From: Shiraia sp. slf14
Taxonomy: Eukaryota > Ascomycota > Dothideomycetes > Pleosporales > Shiraiaceae
Direction: 5' to 3'
Assembly (NCBI GenBank): GCA_000498155.1
Contig: AXZN01000010.1
Coordinates: forward strand, 434,001-498,000
Length of the DNA: 64,000 nucleotides
Positions within the stretch are counted from its first letter, which is position 1. Every line of letters starts with the position of its first letter. This document shows positions 1 through 10,570 of the stretch, piece by piece. A program made the translations under genes and the position numbers. The notes below the pieces were generated by a model. It made no database searches and had not been told where the DNA came from. It saw only the letters and a list, made by a program, of their open reading frames with translations.

Positions 1-626
1 GCTAGTATTGTGAGTAAAACCTACCTTTGCCTTGATGTCCAAGGCCTCGAGCTGTCTTTAGATATCATACCAAGATGCGCATAGGCTTCAAGTACTTCAT
101 GCTAGTCACTTAGCCATAATTACACTATAGATCAACTGATATTTGATATTTGAACCTAATTTCCACGCGCTTGATGCATATCTTAGCTTATGTACTTCTA
201 ACAAAAGTTATGCAATTATCAACACCGGTACGTACCCCGCGCGCCCGCCATCCCGCAACCCCAGTAGTAGTACATGTTTTCTCCAGATTTAGCGTAACCA
301 CCAGATCCCACCGGAACCTAAATCTTAACCTACCCCAGATTTTTGCACGGAAAATTCCCACAATACTGATCGACATTCATGTAAAACCACCGGCGCACGC
401 CATTAGTCTTTGCCAAGAGATCAAGTTGCAATACCAAGACCTCCCTCTCCGGGTTTACATCTACTTACGTAGGTACTCCTTACTACTGATCCACCGGACA
501 CTGTTACTCGGAGGAAACAGCGACCAGAGCGACGATGAAGTTCAAAAGCACATTATATCTCATAACAATGTATCCAAGTCGAGCACTCAGAATCCTCACT
601 CAAGCGACTCCTTTACATCGCCCACC
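1..626. other. Upstream region of the first gene
   Basis: No gene is supported here. The reading frame of the downstream glycosidase stays open back to position 150, but the extra residues are Pro/His/Thr/Arg-rich and unlike the secreted enzyme that follows. The Met at 627 has a good context (CCACC before the ATG) and starts a signal peptide, so I treat this stretch as promoter and 5' leader. Confidence 0.6.
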
Positions 627-2648
627 ATGAGAGCGCTTGGAATATCCCTCTTTCTTTACTCCCTTCACAAGGTCCATGCCGAGCTCAATGCCGATGCCCT
701 GGCTTCAGAGCACTTCGGCAACGACGCACCATGGTATCGCAATCGCATTCCATTCTTCGAGTCCAGCGACGAGAGTCTGACAGAAGTGTACTACTACCGC
801 TGGAAGATCTTCAGATCTCACCAGCGTGACCTTGGCCCCAATGGCTTCATCTCAACCGAGTTCCTGGACGATGTCGGTTGGCAGACTGCCCCATGGGCGT
901 CGCTGAACGATGCCACTGGCTTCCATCTGCAAGAGGGCATGTGGTGTCGTGATCGGCGCTTCAAGGAGGACTATGCAACATTCATGTTCAGTTCGAATAG
1001 TAATACGCGTCAATTCTCGGAGAGCATGGCGGCAGCCGTTTGGCAGGGCTACTTGGTTGATGGTGTAGCTTCCGATGCAGTATCCAGACTTGATGCAATG
1101 CAGTCTGTCTTTAACGCTTGGAGTGATGCGTTTGATAACGACAAGCAATTGTATTACGTCGAACCAGTCCGGGATGCTACAGAGTACACGATCTCGAGTA
1201 TCGATGCTTCTGGTGGCCAGGATGGATTCTTTGGTGGCCATGCCTTCCGACCAAGTATCAACAGCTTCCAGTATGCCAATGCAAAGGCTATTGCTAGCCT
1301 TGCGGCAATCAAGGGTGGTTTGGATGGTACTGTCAACGACTATAATTCAAGGGCAGCGTCGATCAAGTCACGAATGCAAGATGCACTCTGGAATTCGACA
1401 TTCGAACATTTCATTGATCGATATCAAGCCAACAACCAGTACGTCACGTATTGGGATTTTATTCGAGGCCGCGAACTCGTAGGCTACGTACCATGGACAC
1501 ACAGCGTGCCCGACGACACTACACAATACGCACAAGCATGGCGTCATATCCTCGACACCACCCAACTTCAAGGAGAACATGGATTGCGCACCAATGAGCC
1601 CAGCTATGAGCACTACATGCACCAATATCGCTACGAGGGCTCTGCCCCGGAGTGTCAGTGGAATGGTCCTGTATGGCCCTTCCAAACCACTCAGGTTCTC
1701 ACTGGTCTAGCAAACTTCCTCAACAATTACCCCACGGGCGCAGGGAGTGGTATTATCAACAGCGGGGACTATACCCGCCTACTCAAGCAATACGCACAGT
1801 TGCATTACAACCCCAATCGAGGTGGCATTTTGGACGTGGAGGAGGACTACTATCCTGACACTGGATCGCCAATTGTCGGTTTGAAGCGCTCACCACATTA
1901 CTTCCATTCTGGTTTCAACGACCTTATCCTATCAGGATTAGTTGGAATACGACCCAGTGCTGACGATGTTCTGGAAGTTAACCCTCTGGCCGACTCAACT
2001 GTGTCATACTTCCGCGCTGACCGTATCTTGTATCACGGCCATGAGGTCGCAGTGCAATGGGATGCTAACGGCTCACGTTACGGCTCTGCTGGTCTACAAG
2101 TCGAAGTTGATGGTCAAGTCGTTGCTTCATCGCCTGGTTTGTCTCGTTTGAGTGTTCCGCTATCTCGCAGTTCACCACCTGCTATCACTCGTCGAATCGC
2201 CAAATCTGTTCAGCTTAGCAGGGACACACAGTATCCTAAGGGCAGTGTTTCAGTGGACAATGTTGATCCCGCCACAATCTACGGTTCAATTGATGGCCGC
2301 GTGTGGTTCTTTCCTGAAACAGATGTTGCTAACGGTTGGAGCACACCAGAGGGCAACGGGCAGGAGTTGTGGTTCGAGATTGACTTCAATGGAGACACTG
2401 CAACAGACAGTGCGGAACTCGCATTCTTTGCAGATGATGGACAAGGTTTCGATGTGCCGGACAGCTATAGGGTGCAAATTGCTAACGGGGACTCTTGGTC
2501 TGATGCTAGTGGCGCTCAATACGGGAATCCAGTAGCCAACGGAATAACAGATGCTTCATGGACGCAAGCTAATAGTAGCAAGGTGCGTCTGGTGTTTACA
2601 CCAAAAAGCGGTAAGAAAGTGAGGCTCGTTGAGTTCAAGCTTTTCTAA
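627..2648 (+). CDS. Secreted six-hairpin glycosidase-like (MGH1/GH63-like) protein
   Basis: This is a single-exon gene for a protein of 673 residues. The start at 627 is preferred over the longer open frame because it has a strong context and begins a signal peptide (MRALGISLFLYSLHKVHA). The body, about residues 20-470, looks like the (alpha/alpha)6 fold of mannosylglycerate hydrolase-like and GH63-like enzymes, with motifs such as GMWCRDRRF, SGGQDGFFGGHAFRP and ECQWNGPVWPFQT, which typically line the active cleft. From about residue 520 to the end there is a beta-rich, discoidin-like module (VWFFPETDVANGW ... KVRLVFTPKSGKKVRL) that could bind carbohydrate. It is probably an extracellular glycoside hydrolase. 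The exact substrate cannot be read from the sequence. The neighbouring genes are unrelated, although another hydrolase (GH2) lies 8 kb away. Confidence 0.85.
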   Translation: MRALGISLFLYSLHKVHAELNADALASEHFGNDAPWYRNRIPFFESSDESLTEVYYYRWKIFRSHQRDLGPNGFISTEFLDDVGWQTAPWASLNDATGFHLQEGMWCRDRRFKEDYATFMFSSNSNTRQFSESMAAAVWQGYLVDGVASDAVSRLDAMQSVFNAWSDAFDNDKQLYYVEPVRDATEYTISSIDASGGQDGFFGGHAFRPSINSFQYANAKAIASLAAIKGGLDGTVNDYNSRAASIKSRMQDALWNSTFEHFIDRYQANNQYVTYWDFIRGRELVGYVPWTHSVPDDTTQYAQAWRHILDTTQLQGEHGLRTNEPSYEHYMHQYRYEGSAPECQWNGPVWPFQTTQVLTGLANFLNNYPTGAGSGIINSGDYTRLLKQYAQLHYNPNRGGILDVEEDYYPDTGSPIVGLKRSPHYFHSGFNDLILSGLVGIRPSADDVLEVNPLADSTVSYFRADRILYHGHEVAVQWDANGSRYGSAGLQVEVDGQVVASSPGLSRLSVPLSRSSPPAITRRIAKSVQLSRDTQYPKGSVSVDNVDPATIYGSIDGRVWFFPETDVANGWSTPEGNGQELWFEIDFNGDTATDSAELAFFADDGQGFDVPDSYRVQIANGDSWSDASGAQYGNPVANGITDASWTQANSSKVRLVFTPKSGKKVRLVEFKLF

Positions 2649-3479
2649 GTGGCTGGAATCGCGTCTGTATGGAGGTTAGGAGGTTGTTTCTTCATAGTCT
2701 TTCTAGTATCCGTTGTGAGTAGTAAGGGCTTAGCAGGATCAGAAAGAAAGACATTTACGTTACACGCCGTCCAAGAAACCAGGAAACTGCATGTTCTTAA
2801 CCGCCAATCTCAATCAGTGTCAAATCAGCGGCCAGTCAATTCTCTCCGTGTGTTTATTCGCGCATATCGAGATGAGGCATCGATCTAAGATGGGTTTGAA
2901 GTCACGGTGGTAGTGATGTCTGTCACAAAATCAGGCTCAATCCTCGGAGTCTTGGCCGAGCTACAACTGGAAACAAAATTCATCTCGCCTCCAATATCAC
3001 CGGCCATTAGGATACTAGAGTTGGTTAAATGGTACATAATGTAGAGAAGAGGCCATCCGCAATGCGGAAGTTATGAGCTGGTCCTATGTACCATTAGCAG
3101 CCCGGGTCCTCCCACAGTTCCAGCTTGACATGGCAGAGGTATTTATATCGGAAAATTCGTTAACCCTAAGCAATTTCGTAAGATCTGCACAAGGCGATCG
3201 TCGGGGCGGCCTTACGAAAGAAACATTCATCCACCCACATTGTAAAACCAGTTCACTCCAATAACGCCAGGATCCCAATCTTTGAAAAGTTATATAATTT
3301 TTTTTGCTGGCCAGTGTGACAAGTGTCCTGAGGTAGAAGACAAGACGCCAGACGGCACCACTAAACATGATGGCCCACCTTTGAGCATGGGCAAATTGAA
3401 AGATACCCCGGTTGAGAGTAACTACCGGGGCATTATCGCATCAAGTTAGTAGGCACCGCCCGGAATCCCATCATCCACC
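2649..3479. other. Convergent 3' intergenic region
   Basis: This stretch separates the tail of the glycosidase (+) from the tail of the splicing-factor gene (-). It has short open frames but none with a good start or protein-like composition. An AT-rich patch with a T-run lies near 3289-3304 and may belong to the 3' ends. Nothing else is seen. Confidence 0.5.
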
Positions 3480-5414
3480 TCAGAACTTGCTGGCAGCGGT
3501 CGCCCACAGCGAGTTGTAGATCTTGTCTACAACGTAGGAGGCACGGATAACCCGATGGTTAAAGCTCCTTCCGTTAAGCCCTTGAAGGGCTTTCTCCCCG
3601 CCGGAGACCGTCTCGAACTTCACGTAGACGTCTCCGTCGCTGTTGGAGTCTACAGCGATGTGGACGACCTTGCCATACTTCTTGTCACACTCGGCCTTTA
3701 TCTCCCCCTCCAAACCCGTGACCCACTCGTCGCCAAACTGCCGCAGCTCCCTGAATTTGTGGGTTAGTGAGACCACCCCAAAGACCAGATAAAAAAAAAA
3801 AAAGAAGACTGACTCTTCTGGATCGAATGCGTTCTCGATCTTGACGCACTTGGACGCCATAGGCTTGTCAACGACGGGAGCACGAGGCTTAGCGACGGGC
3901 TGTGTTCCCTGAGCCGCAGATTCGGGAGCATCGCGGCGGGCTAGAGCGTTCATCAGTTTGCTGCGGTCGTAAGTTTTGAAATTGACGCCGGCGACATCTG
4001 TGTCATCAAGTGCAGATGCGCCACTGACACCACGGTCGTCCTTGCTGTGGGTGCGGTCGAAGACGCCTCCTGTACCTCCGGCATGGGCACCACGGCCACC
4101 CGCGCCGCTGAATGCAGATCCCTGATATGTCTGTGCTTGCGAATTGAAGGTGCGAAGAAGGGTAGCGGTGGACTCTGGGGTGAATTTGTCGTTACCGAGG
4201 CCAACACGGATCTGGCGGCCTGCGAGTTCAAAACCATTCATTTCGGTGAGTGCTTCCTTGGCGTGGCTAGGATCGACGAATCTAGAGCATTTGTTAGAAG
4301 ATGGACTTGTCAAATGGAGCATAAGGAATACATACTGAACAAAACCATAACCCTTGGAGCGGCCGGGATTGGCTTCATCGCGCTGGAGAGTAACCTGTTC
4401 AAGTTCGCCAAAGGGCTCAAAGATCTCTTGCAGATCTGGCTCGGTGACACTAAAGTGAATATTGCCGACATACAAGCGGTGGAAGGGAGCGCCGTTGAGA
4501 CCAGGTGCAGCGCCGCCTTCAGATGGGCGGGCAGCGCGATTCTTCTCAGCTTCAGTTAATTGGGCGATGATGGGAACGCCTTTCAGTTTCTGGCCAGTCA
4601 GCTCAATAGCTTTAGCAACCGATTCTTCTTCTTTGAACTCAACGTAGCCGACGCTTGATGTCATGTCAGTCATGTATCTCGGATTTTGAGGTAACACCCA
4701 CCCTTTTGAACGTCCGGTGACCCTGTCTTTGACTATCTGAGCTTCAACTACAGAGCCGACAGCCTCGAAGAATTGGCGCAGATGGCGAGTTTCAGCGCGT
4801 TGCGAAATCTGCTGGACAAATATGGTGCGCTTGTCGCGGTCGTCCTCGGTAGCCTCTGGAGTAGCTGTATGGGAATGGCGACTGTTGCGGCGACCATCAC
4901 CAGGACCACGGCGGTCGCGAGAGCGGTCACGAGCGCGATCACGCACATTGCGATCACGATCACGGCGAGGAGAGCGGGAGCGGGAGCGCGCACGGCCATT
5001 GTAGTAATCACCGCCGCGATCTCTGCGTGAATTACCACCAGACCAGTGATCGTTGGCCCTGTAATCGTTGGCACGCCTGCTAGGAATTCTGTCTTCTTCG
5101 TCTGTGTCAGCGCCTTTGCTTGATCGAGTGCGGCTTCCATCTCTTCCTCTTCGGCCATAATCTCTGTCGCGGCTTCGTCGCCTATCTCTATTTAACTCAC
5201 GGGATGGGGCTCGATTGCGATCGTTGCTGCGATCGCGGGGCTCATAGCGGTCGTGCTGGCGGTCATGCTGGCGGTCGTGCTGGCGGTCGCGACGGGAGCG
5301 GTCGTCACGACGGTTGTCGGTGTCGCGGGACTTGGCGCTGTTGGTAGGTGGATTGTTGCTCTTTTCTTTGTCGGCGGCATCGAGCAGCGCCTCGACATCT
5401 TTGACTTCAGTCAT
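3480..5414 (-). CDS. RBM39/Rsd1-like splicing factor (RS domain, three RRMs)
   Basis: The CDS is the complement of 3480-3750, 3814-4281, 4336-4653 and 4702-5414, giving 589 residues starting at MTEVKDVEALLDAAD. The N-terminal third is an Arg/Ser/Asp-rich RS-like domain. RRM1 (RTIFVQQISQRAE ... VGYVEF) and RRM2 (RLYVGNIHFSVTE ... GYGFVQFVDP) follow. After a Gly-rich linker comes a C-terminal RRM of the UHM type (ELRQFGDEW ... GDVYVKFE). This order is that of the CC1-like family (human RBM39, fission yeast Rsd1), nuclear factors linked to 3' splice-site recognition and U2AF. Joining the exons restores the RNP motifs. All three introns (48, 54 and 63 bp) are multiples of three without stops, so the frame stays open when unspliced. 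The third intron begins GTCAGT and contains a long T-run on the coding strand. Confidence 0.93.
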   Translation of the reverse strand: MTEVKDVEALLDAADKEKSNNPPTNSAKSRDTDNRRDDRSRRDRQHDRQHDRQHDRYEPRDRSNDRNRAPSRELNRDRRRSRDRDYGRRGRDGSRTRSSKGADTDEEDRIPSRRANDYRANDHWSGGNSRRDRGGDYYNGRARSRSRSPRRDRDRNVRDRARDRSRDRRGPGDGRRNSRHSHTATPEATEDDRDKRTIFVQQISQRAETRHLRQFFEAVGSVVEAQIVKDRVTGRSKGWVLPQNPRYMTDMTSSVGYVEFKEEESVAKAIELTGQKLKGVPIIAQLTEAEKNRAARPSEGGAAPGLNGAPFHRLYVGNIHFSVTEPDLQEIFEPFGELEQVTLQRDEANPGRSKGYGFVQYVFLMLHLTSPSSNKCSRFVDPSHAKEALTEMNGFELAGRQIRVGLGNDKFTPESTATLLRTFNSQAQTYQGSAFSGAGGRGAHAGGTGGVFDRTHSKDDRGVSGASALDDTDVAGVNFKTYDRSKLMNALARRDAPESAAQGTQPVAKPRAPVVDKPMASKCVKIENAFDPEESVFFFFFYLVFGVVSLTHKFRELRQFGDEWVTGLEGEIKAECDKKYGKVVHIAVDSNSDGDVYVKFETVSGGEKALQGLNGRSFNHRVIRASYVVDKIYNSLWATAASKF

Positions 5415-5989
5415 GGCGGGACGAGGCCTGGGGGTGGGAGTTGGGTGTGCGCAATCACGATTTGTGAGCTGGCTTGGACGAGCGAAACACTGATTCAATT
5501 GCTGTACTGAGAGGCGCCGACGACAGCTGCCACTGCTTGGGTGACGACTTTACTGTCGGGCGTCTTTCTCAACTATCGCGTGCTATTGGGAATGTGTTGT
5601 CGTGCGCAATAGTTTGCGACAGTAGTGTGGTGGTAGAGCGTAGGTGCAAGGCTGGCTGGCGGGATTTCTATACGCGCCTCGTATGACTAAGCATCCCGCT
5701 GCCTACCCGATCACGTGTTTACGCTAGGTAAACGATCATGTGACCAGAAGTGTTGGTGGCTTGGAGGCAGGAGGGCGGCAGGGCGGCCGGGCACGGTGAA
5801 TTTGGAATGCGACAGCAGAGTCGTAAGGGGAATACACGTCTATTAACATTATTTATATCTTTGGCATCGATGCAGTGTGTGTGCGGGGCAAGCGTTACAC
5901 CGAGGTATCGAACCAGACCTGCCCACGTAAACCAAATCCACCCAGACGCCTTCAAATGCCAATTCACGCTTGCCAACCTTACATAGCCT
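5415..5989. promoter_or_regulatory. Probable promoter of the splicing-factor gene
   Basis: This is the 575-bp space upstream of the minus-strand splicing-factor gene and downstream of the fatty acid hydroxylase. It holds a CACGTG E-box at 5712-5717 and an inverted pair TGTTTAC-gctag-GTAAAC at about 5716-5733, which resembles two divergent forkhead-type sites. Short open frames here look incidental. Confidence 0.45.
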
Positions 5990-7281
5990 TTAGGCAGCCT
6001 TGACTACCTTGGGAGTTGGTCCCATCTCCAGCTCAGTGCCAAACACCCAGTCCCAGAAGCGGCTGGTAACGCCAAATCCGTTCTGATAGTCCGCGAAGTG
6101 ATGCTTAAGATGGTACTTCTTGAGCTCTTGATAGTACTCGGGCAGTCTGTGCTCGTTAGTCAAAACCTCTGGAGTCGATGCAGCAAGTGCTCACTTTTGA
6201 TGATGCAAGAAGTAATGCGTCATGTCGTAGCATGTATAGCCAAATATGCCGCCGCAGTAGGCTGCCGTTGCCGCGTACCAGTTCCAGAAGATGACAGCAT
6301 GTGCAAATTTCCAAAATGGTGCCGCCAACGCAACAAACAGCGTAGGTGGCATGACAAGTCTGTACTTGTCCATGGGCAGATAATGGTGAATGCCATGCAG
6401 GAGGAAATGAAGTGTAATGCCAACACGATTATCAGGCAAGTGGCTACATGTGGTTAGCGACTCTTCTCTAGTTCTCGAAATACCACTTACTCGTCCAAGT
6501 GGAAAAGACATCTGTGCAACACATATTCAATAATAGTCCAAAAGCCTAGTCCAAAGATCCAATACCCAGCAGTGGCGGGCACGGTCAGTCCGCGCATGGC
6601 TATGCTTGTACCAAGGGCGACACACGGCCACCACAAGGTCGGTACAACCCACCATGGGGTCTTGCTTAATGGTTCTAAAAAGTTACCAAAGAGCGGTGCG
6701 GAGTCGCCTCCTTTGTAATGCCGGGGACGATGAACTTGCTCGAGGTAAAAGTCTTTCTTGAATCCGCCGTTCCATACTTGCATCAACAGAGGCTTGCTGA
6801 GGTCGAGGAATTTGTGTTCCTTGTAGTCCTTTTGTGGGTCTGTCTCTCGCGACAAGTCTTCTGCTGAAGACATGCCAGTCGCAGCATAGAGCGGCTTGCC
6901 GTTCGCTGTCATACCCTGAAGCTCTTGCTTGCCTGATTCTGATGGTGGCAAAGGGACAATCTCGGCAGGCGATGCGCTCTTTGTTGCACCATTCAAAATG
7001 GGCTCTGTGGGCATAAATCCGACCAGGCTCTCCTCCAAGATTTCATATGCAGAGTCTGAGTGAAAATGCGACACCTCGTCTTTCAAAATAGACTCTATGT
7101 CCTTTCCAGCATATTCGAGGATGAGCTCGCCACCGCCTGGGTGGCCGTCGAGGAAGTCAGTCACATCGTAGACCTTAGTACCAATTGTGACATAGCAAGA
7201 CTTTTCATTGTTGTGCGACTGTACATCGGCGAGGGGGATCGTCGGGAGGGTGCGGCCTGGCATAGTTGTAGTTGTAGACAT
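5990..7281 (-). CDS. scs7: Fatty acid 2-hydroxylase with cytochrome b5 domain (Scs7/FAH type)
   Basis: The CDS is the complement of 5990-6146, 6195-6443 and 6491-7281, giving 398 residues (yeast Scs7 has 384). An N-terminal cytochrome b5 domain carries HPGG at residues 47-50 and the second heme His region SHFHSDSA. The C-terminal part is a membrane di-iron hydroxylase with histidine clusters HRCLFHLDDH, HFLLHGIHHYLP and HLKHHFADY and several hydrophobic segments. The family 2-hydroxylates the very-long-chain fatty acid of ceramide in the ER, so the product should act in sphingolipid synthesis. Introns are 6147-6194 (48 bp, branch TGACTAAC) and 6444-6490 (47 bp, donor GTAAGT). Joining them gives continuous histidine motifs. 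A second in-frame Met at residue 7 is an alternative start. Confidence 0.95.
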
Positions 7282-8408
7282 GCGGTTGAGAGTTTGAGGA
7301 TTTGGTTGTGTCTGTGAGATTGGCCAAATATGTGCGGCGCCGATGAAGCTTGGGGGTGGATAATATATTGTAAGCGGGTACGCTGAGGGGGCGATGAATG
7401 GAAGCTTCGGAAGGGCAAAGCACAGGAACGCAGATCAATAAAATTAAACCGCAGCAAGAAGGAGTGTAGCGGGTGAGATAGTGCGAGTGGATAGCGAAGA
7501 GGAGCGTAGACGCGTTGCACAGGAAGAAATGTCGCCGTCGACAATTGTCAGGAGAGAAGCCAAGACCCTTGCTGGTCGCTCGCACATCTCACCAGTCGAT
7601 CGCGTGGTGGCGAGACCTGGATCTCTAGACCTTCCGTCCTCCGGACCGCTGAAAATTGGCCGAGAAATTAGCATGTGCCTACAATGCTTATTATCAGTTG
7701 TCAAATATTTTCCGTGCTAGCCAACCACGACACGGGTCTGACCTTTGGGATGTCATTCATGAATTCATTGAGAGGCGAAGCTGTTCATACATGCTTTTAA
7801 ATGCACCAACATCCATCGCTGCATACAAACCGAAAAAGAATAACTTGAACATTGGGCTATGCAAGCTTGAGGACAGAATTTCATGTACATGTAAACGAGA
7901 AGTCTCATCGCAAACTTCGTCTTGATGATCGACTGACTGCCAGTGGTGAGAACAGATTTGGAGCAGCGCAGCCTGGAGAATCAAGAAGTAAAGAGTACAA
8001 TCTAGCAATAACATGTACTGCAAATAAACATACATGCCGGACCATACCTCAATGGCAAGCCAGCAGATTATCGTTAGCTGCAATGTTTGAAGTGTTCCTG
8101 CAGGCATGCCAGCCATTGGCCCTCAGCCTTGTTGGACCCCTGGTCACGGCAGCCACGACCCCGGCGGCTGTTGCGTCACCAACGTCGACCAAGGTGCAAC
8201 TCCCTCGCAATACCAGTGATCGACCGCACCCTCGCCATGGCCTTGTTCCCTGATTTTGCCATGGATGCTGCAGCACCAGTGTCCTTGATCTTTTCCTTCT
8301 GCCCAAATCACATCAACAAACTTCCTACTCGCATCCTACCCTCATATTCAAACTTTCAATATCAGACCCCGTGACAGCGCGTGACAACCGCGCGCTGTCT
8401 CTCTCACC
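7282..8408. promoter_or_regulatory. Divergent promoter region between hydroxylase and thaumatin-like genes
   Basis: This 1.1-kb region lies between the starts of two divergently transcribed genes. Just before the thaumatin-like start is a pyrimidine-rich tract (CTGTCTCTCTCACC), common in fungal leaders. No coding frame here has convincing composition. Confidence 0.45.
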
Positions 8409-9746
8409 ATGCACACACGCTCACATCCTCTACGCAACGCATACTTTTCCATCGCTCACATATGCATCATCTCTTTCCTATTATCCCAAGTACCTGTGGC
8501 TAATGGAACCCATCACATGGCCATGAAAGCACCACTCAAACAGATGCGCAGGAAGCTGGACATAACGCCCTTGTTAGTTACAAATCGGTGCCCTGAGGAC
8601 ATATACCCGGGTATCTCAACGCAGTCTGGCAATGGACCTAGCGAGAGTGGCTTCAAGCTCGCTCCTGGCGAGACGAAGAATCAAACAGTATCAGAAGATT
8701 GGCAAGGTCGAGTGTGGGGCAGAACGAACTGCTCTTTCAACAGTGAAGGAACCGGTGCTAAAGAGGGTCGTGGTAAGGCTTGCAAGTCCGGAGACTGCAA
8801 CGGAATTCTCAATTGTCAAGTAGGAGTATGCAAAGGGCACGGTCATGTACCCCTTCAGATTTATTAACTTGGGTGCAGGGTGATGTTCCAGTATCCCTAG
8901 CTGAATTCACACTGGATGCGGGTGATGGACACACATATTACGACATATCTCTAGTGGATGGCTACAATCTGCCCATGGCTATCGTCTTGCAGCCACTTGA
9001 AAATGTCACCCTTGACGACATACCGCCCAATCTGACCAATCCCTCGTGCCAAGGTACCGCCGGATTGCTTGCATCCCAAGGTTACGATCCATACTCTCAT
9101 CAACCTGAATTCCTCCGTACCAACAAATCGTATCCTCTACCATTCGAAGGTGACGTGGACGAAAAAAAGATATCAAAATGGTGCCCCTGGGATCTGCAGC
9201 AATCGCCCCCAGACAAGCCTGGCGATGGTGTGTACCCATACCCCGACGACAACATCGAGCGACCCAATTTCAATCCGTGTTTTTCAGCATGTGCAAAGAA
9301 CAACAAACCCGAGGATTGCTGTACAGGGGAGTATAACTCTGCGAGTAAATGCCGACCTGGTCTATATTCAAAAAACGTGAAGGAAGTGTGCCCAGATGCA
9401 TACAGCTTTGGTAAGCCTCATTCAAGTTTTAGTCCGAAGCGTAAGCTTATTTGTTGTGTTAGCCTTTGACGACCAAACTTCAACCTTCATCATACCTTCC
9501 GGTGCTGGTTTCGAAGTAGTTTTTTGTCCAGGAGCACGCTCGACAAACATATTAGACACGAGCATGGAGAAGATGCAACAATTATCTCAGCAGGGGAAGG
9601 TCAATAAGCAACAGGCAATGGTTCTGAAGAGAGCCAGAGAAGAGATGTTCAAAAGAAGCGCTGCAGTTGCCACATTCCACATTAACTATACTACTCTCTC
9701 AACCATTCTGGTAGCCTTGATGGTCCCAATAGCAATGTACAGTTAA
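8409..9746 (+). CDS. Thaumatin-like protein, secreted and probably GPI-anchored
   Basis: The CDS joins 8409-8819, 8879-9410 and 9463-9746, giving 408 residues. A signal-anchor-like hydrophobic stretch lies at about residues 11-32. The thaumatin hallmark CKSGDC is at 125-130, and many cysteines follow (WCPW, PCFSACAKN, DCCTGEY, CRPG, VCPDAYSFAFDDQTSTF). The last motif is formed only after splicing intron 2 and matches the family's typical YSFAFDD segment. The C-terminus ends in a hydrophobic tail (STILVALMVPIAMYS) after an Ala/Ser-rich stretch, which suggests GPI anchoring. Thaumatin-like proteins of fungi are cell-wall or extracellular proteins, some with glucan-binding activity. The activity of this one is unknown. 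Introns are 8820-8878 (59 bp) and 9411-9462 (52 bp). Confidence 0.9.
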
Positions 9747-10570
9747 TTCTCAGAAGTAACAGTAAATTATATCATCTGCGCGGGACCGCATTGTCGAGAC
9801 CCATCGCGGATAACCGCATGCCCTTCACTGCGATTAGATTAAAATTCTTTTAAATAACTCCTCGACGACATCAGTCATTATCTTATGTCATTATACAATG
9901 CAAGTTTGCTCTCCAAGCGGCACTATAATTACGTATGCACAAGTGATACATTACTTTTGCTATTTTAAACTCATGGGAACGGGACATGGAGACAAGTGGG
10001 CCAAATAACGAAGTTATCTAAGTTGGAATCAGCCAGTGGGAGATAATCAAAGTTCAGGGCTTATGAAAACATGATGCGCCTCATCCATGTGGCATTTCAG
10101 GCGAGCAGTGACTCCGCTAGCTTCCGCTTCTTGTCTCAAGCAAAAGTACACAGTGCTACAGGTCCACGGCCAGTTGAGCTCAATTTAGTACGGAGATTTG
10201 TAGCCCGATCTTATTCTGGAGGCCCACCGCCAAATTGGTAACGGCGTGAGTTCTGAGTAGCCCAGGTTGGTGTACGAAGACCGATGTTGGCCCTCGGCTT
10301 GCCCTTTTGGGCACGGAGGAGCCTTCCCGCTTTCCTTTTCTGAACACTCTCTATGAATCACGAACTGCTCAAGAGAACTTAACACGGGGTCCAACGTCCC
10401 GTCCAAGCTCGCTGTGTAAAATTAATAAGAATTGGAAGCCCTTCCACTTCATGGGAGACCTGCGGCTATTGTTCTCGGACATACCTGTTGCCATTCAATT
10501 GGGAAGCCACGCGTTTGGTCACGCAAACAGATACAGATAACCCCTTGACTTTCTTACACAAAAAACGGTC
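9747..10570. other. Intergenic region before the beta-mannosidase
   Basis: The first part is AT-rich and probably the 3' end of the thaumatin-like gene. The remainder should hold the promoter of the beta-mannosidase. Two short open frames (10185-10406 minus, 10307-10540 plus) overlap each other and look incidental. Confidence 0.45.

Noticed and set aside
2649..2888. 79-aa frame directly after the glycosidase stop
   Set aside because: It has no ATG start at its beginning and simply continues the frame past the stop. The peptide does not resemble an extension of the enzyme.
5899..5925. GGTTCGATACC on the minus strand, resembling a tRNA B box
   Set aside because: No T-stem pairing, acceptor stem or A box around it. 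No tRNA can be folded.
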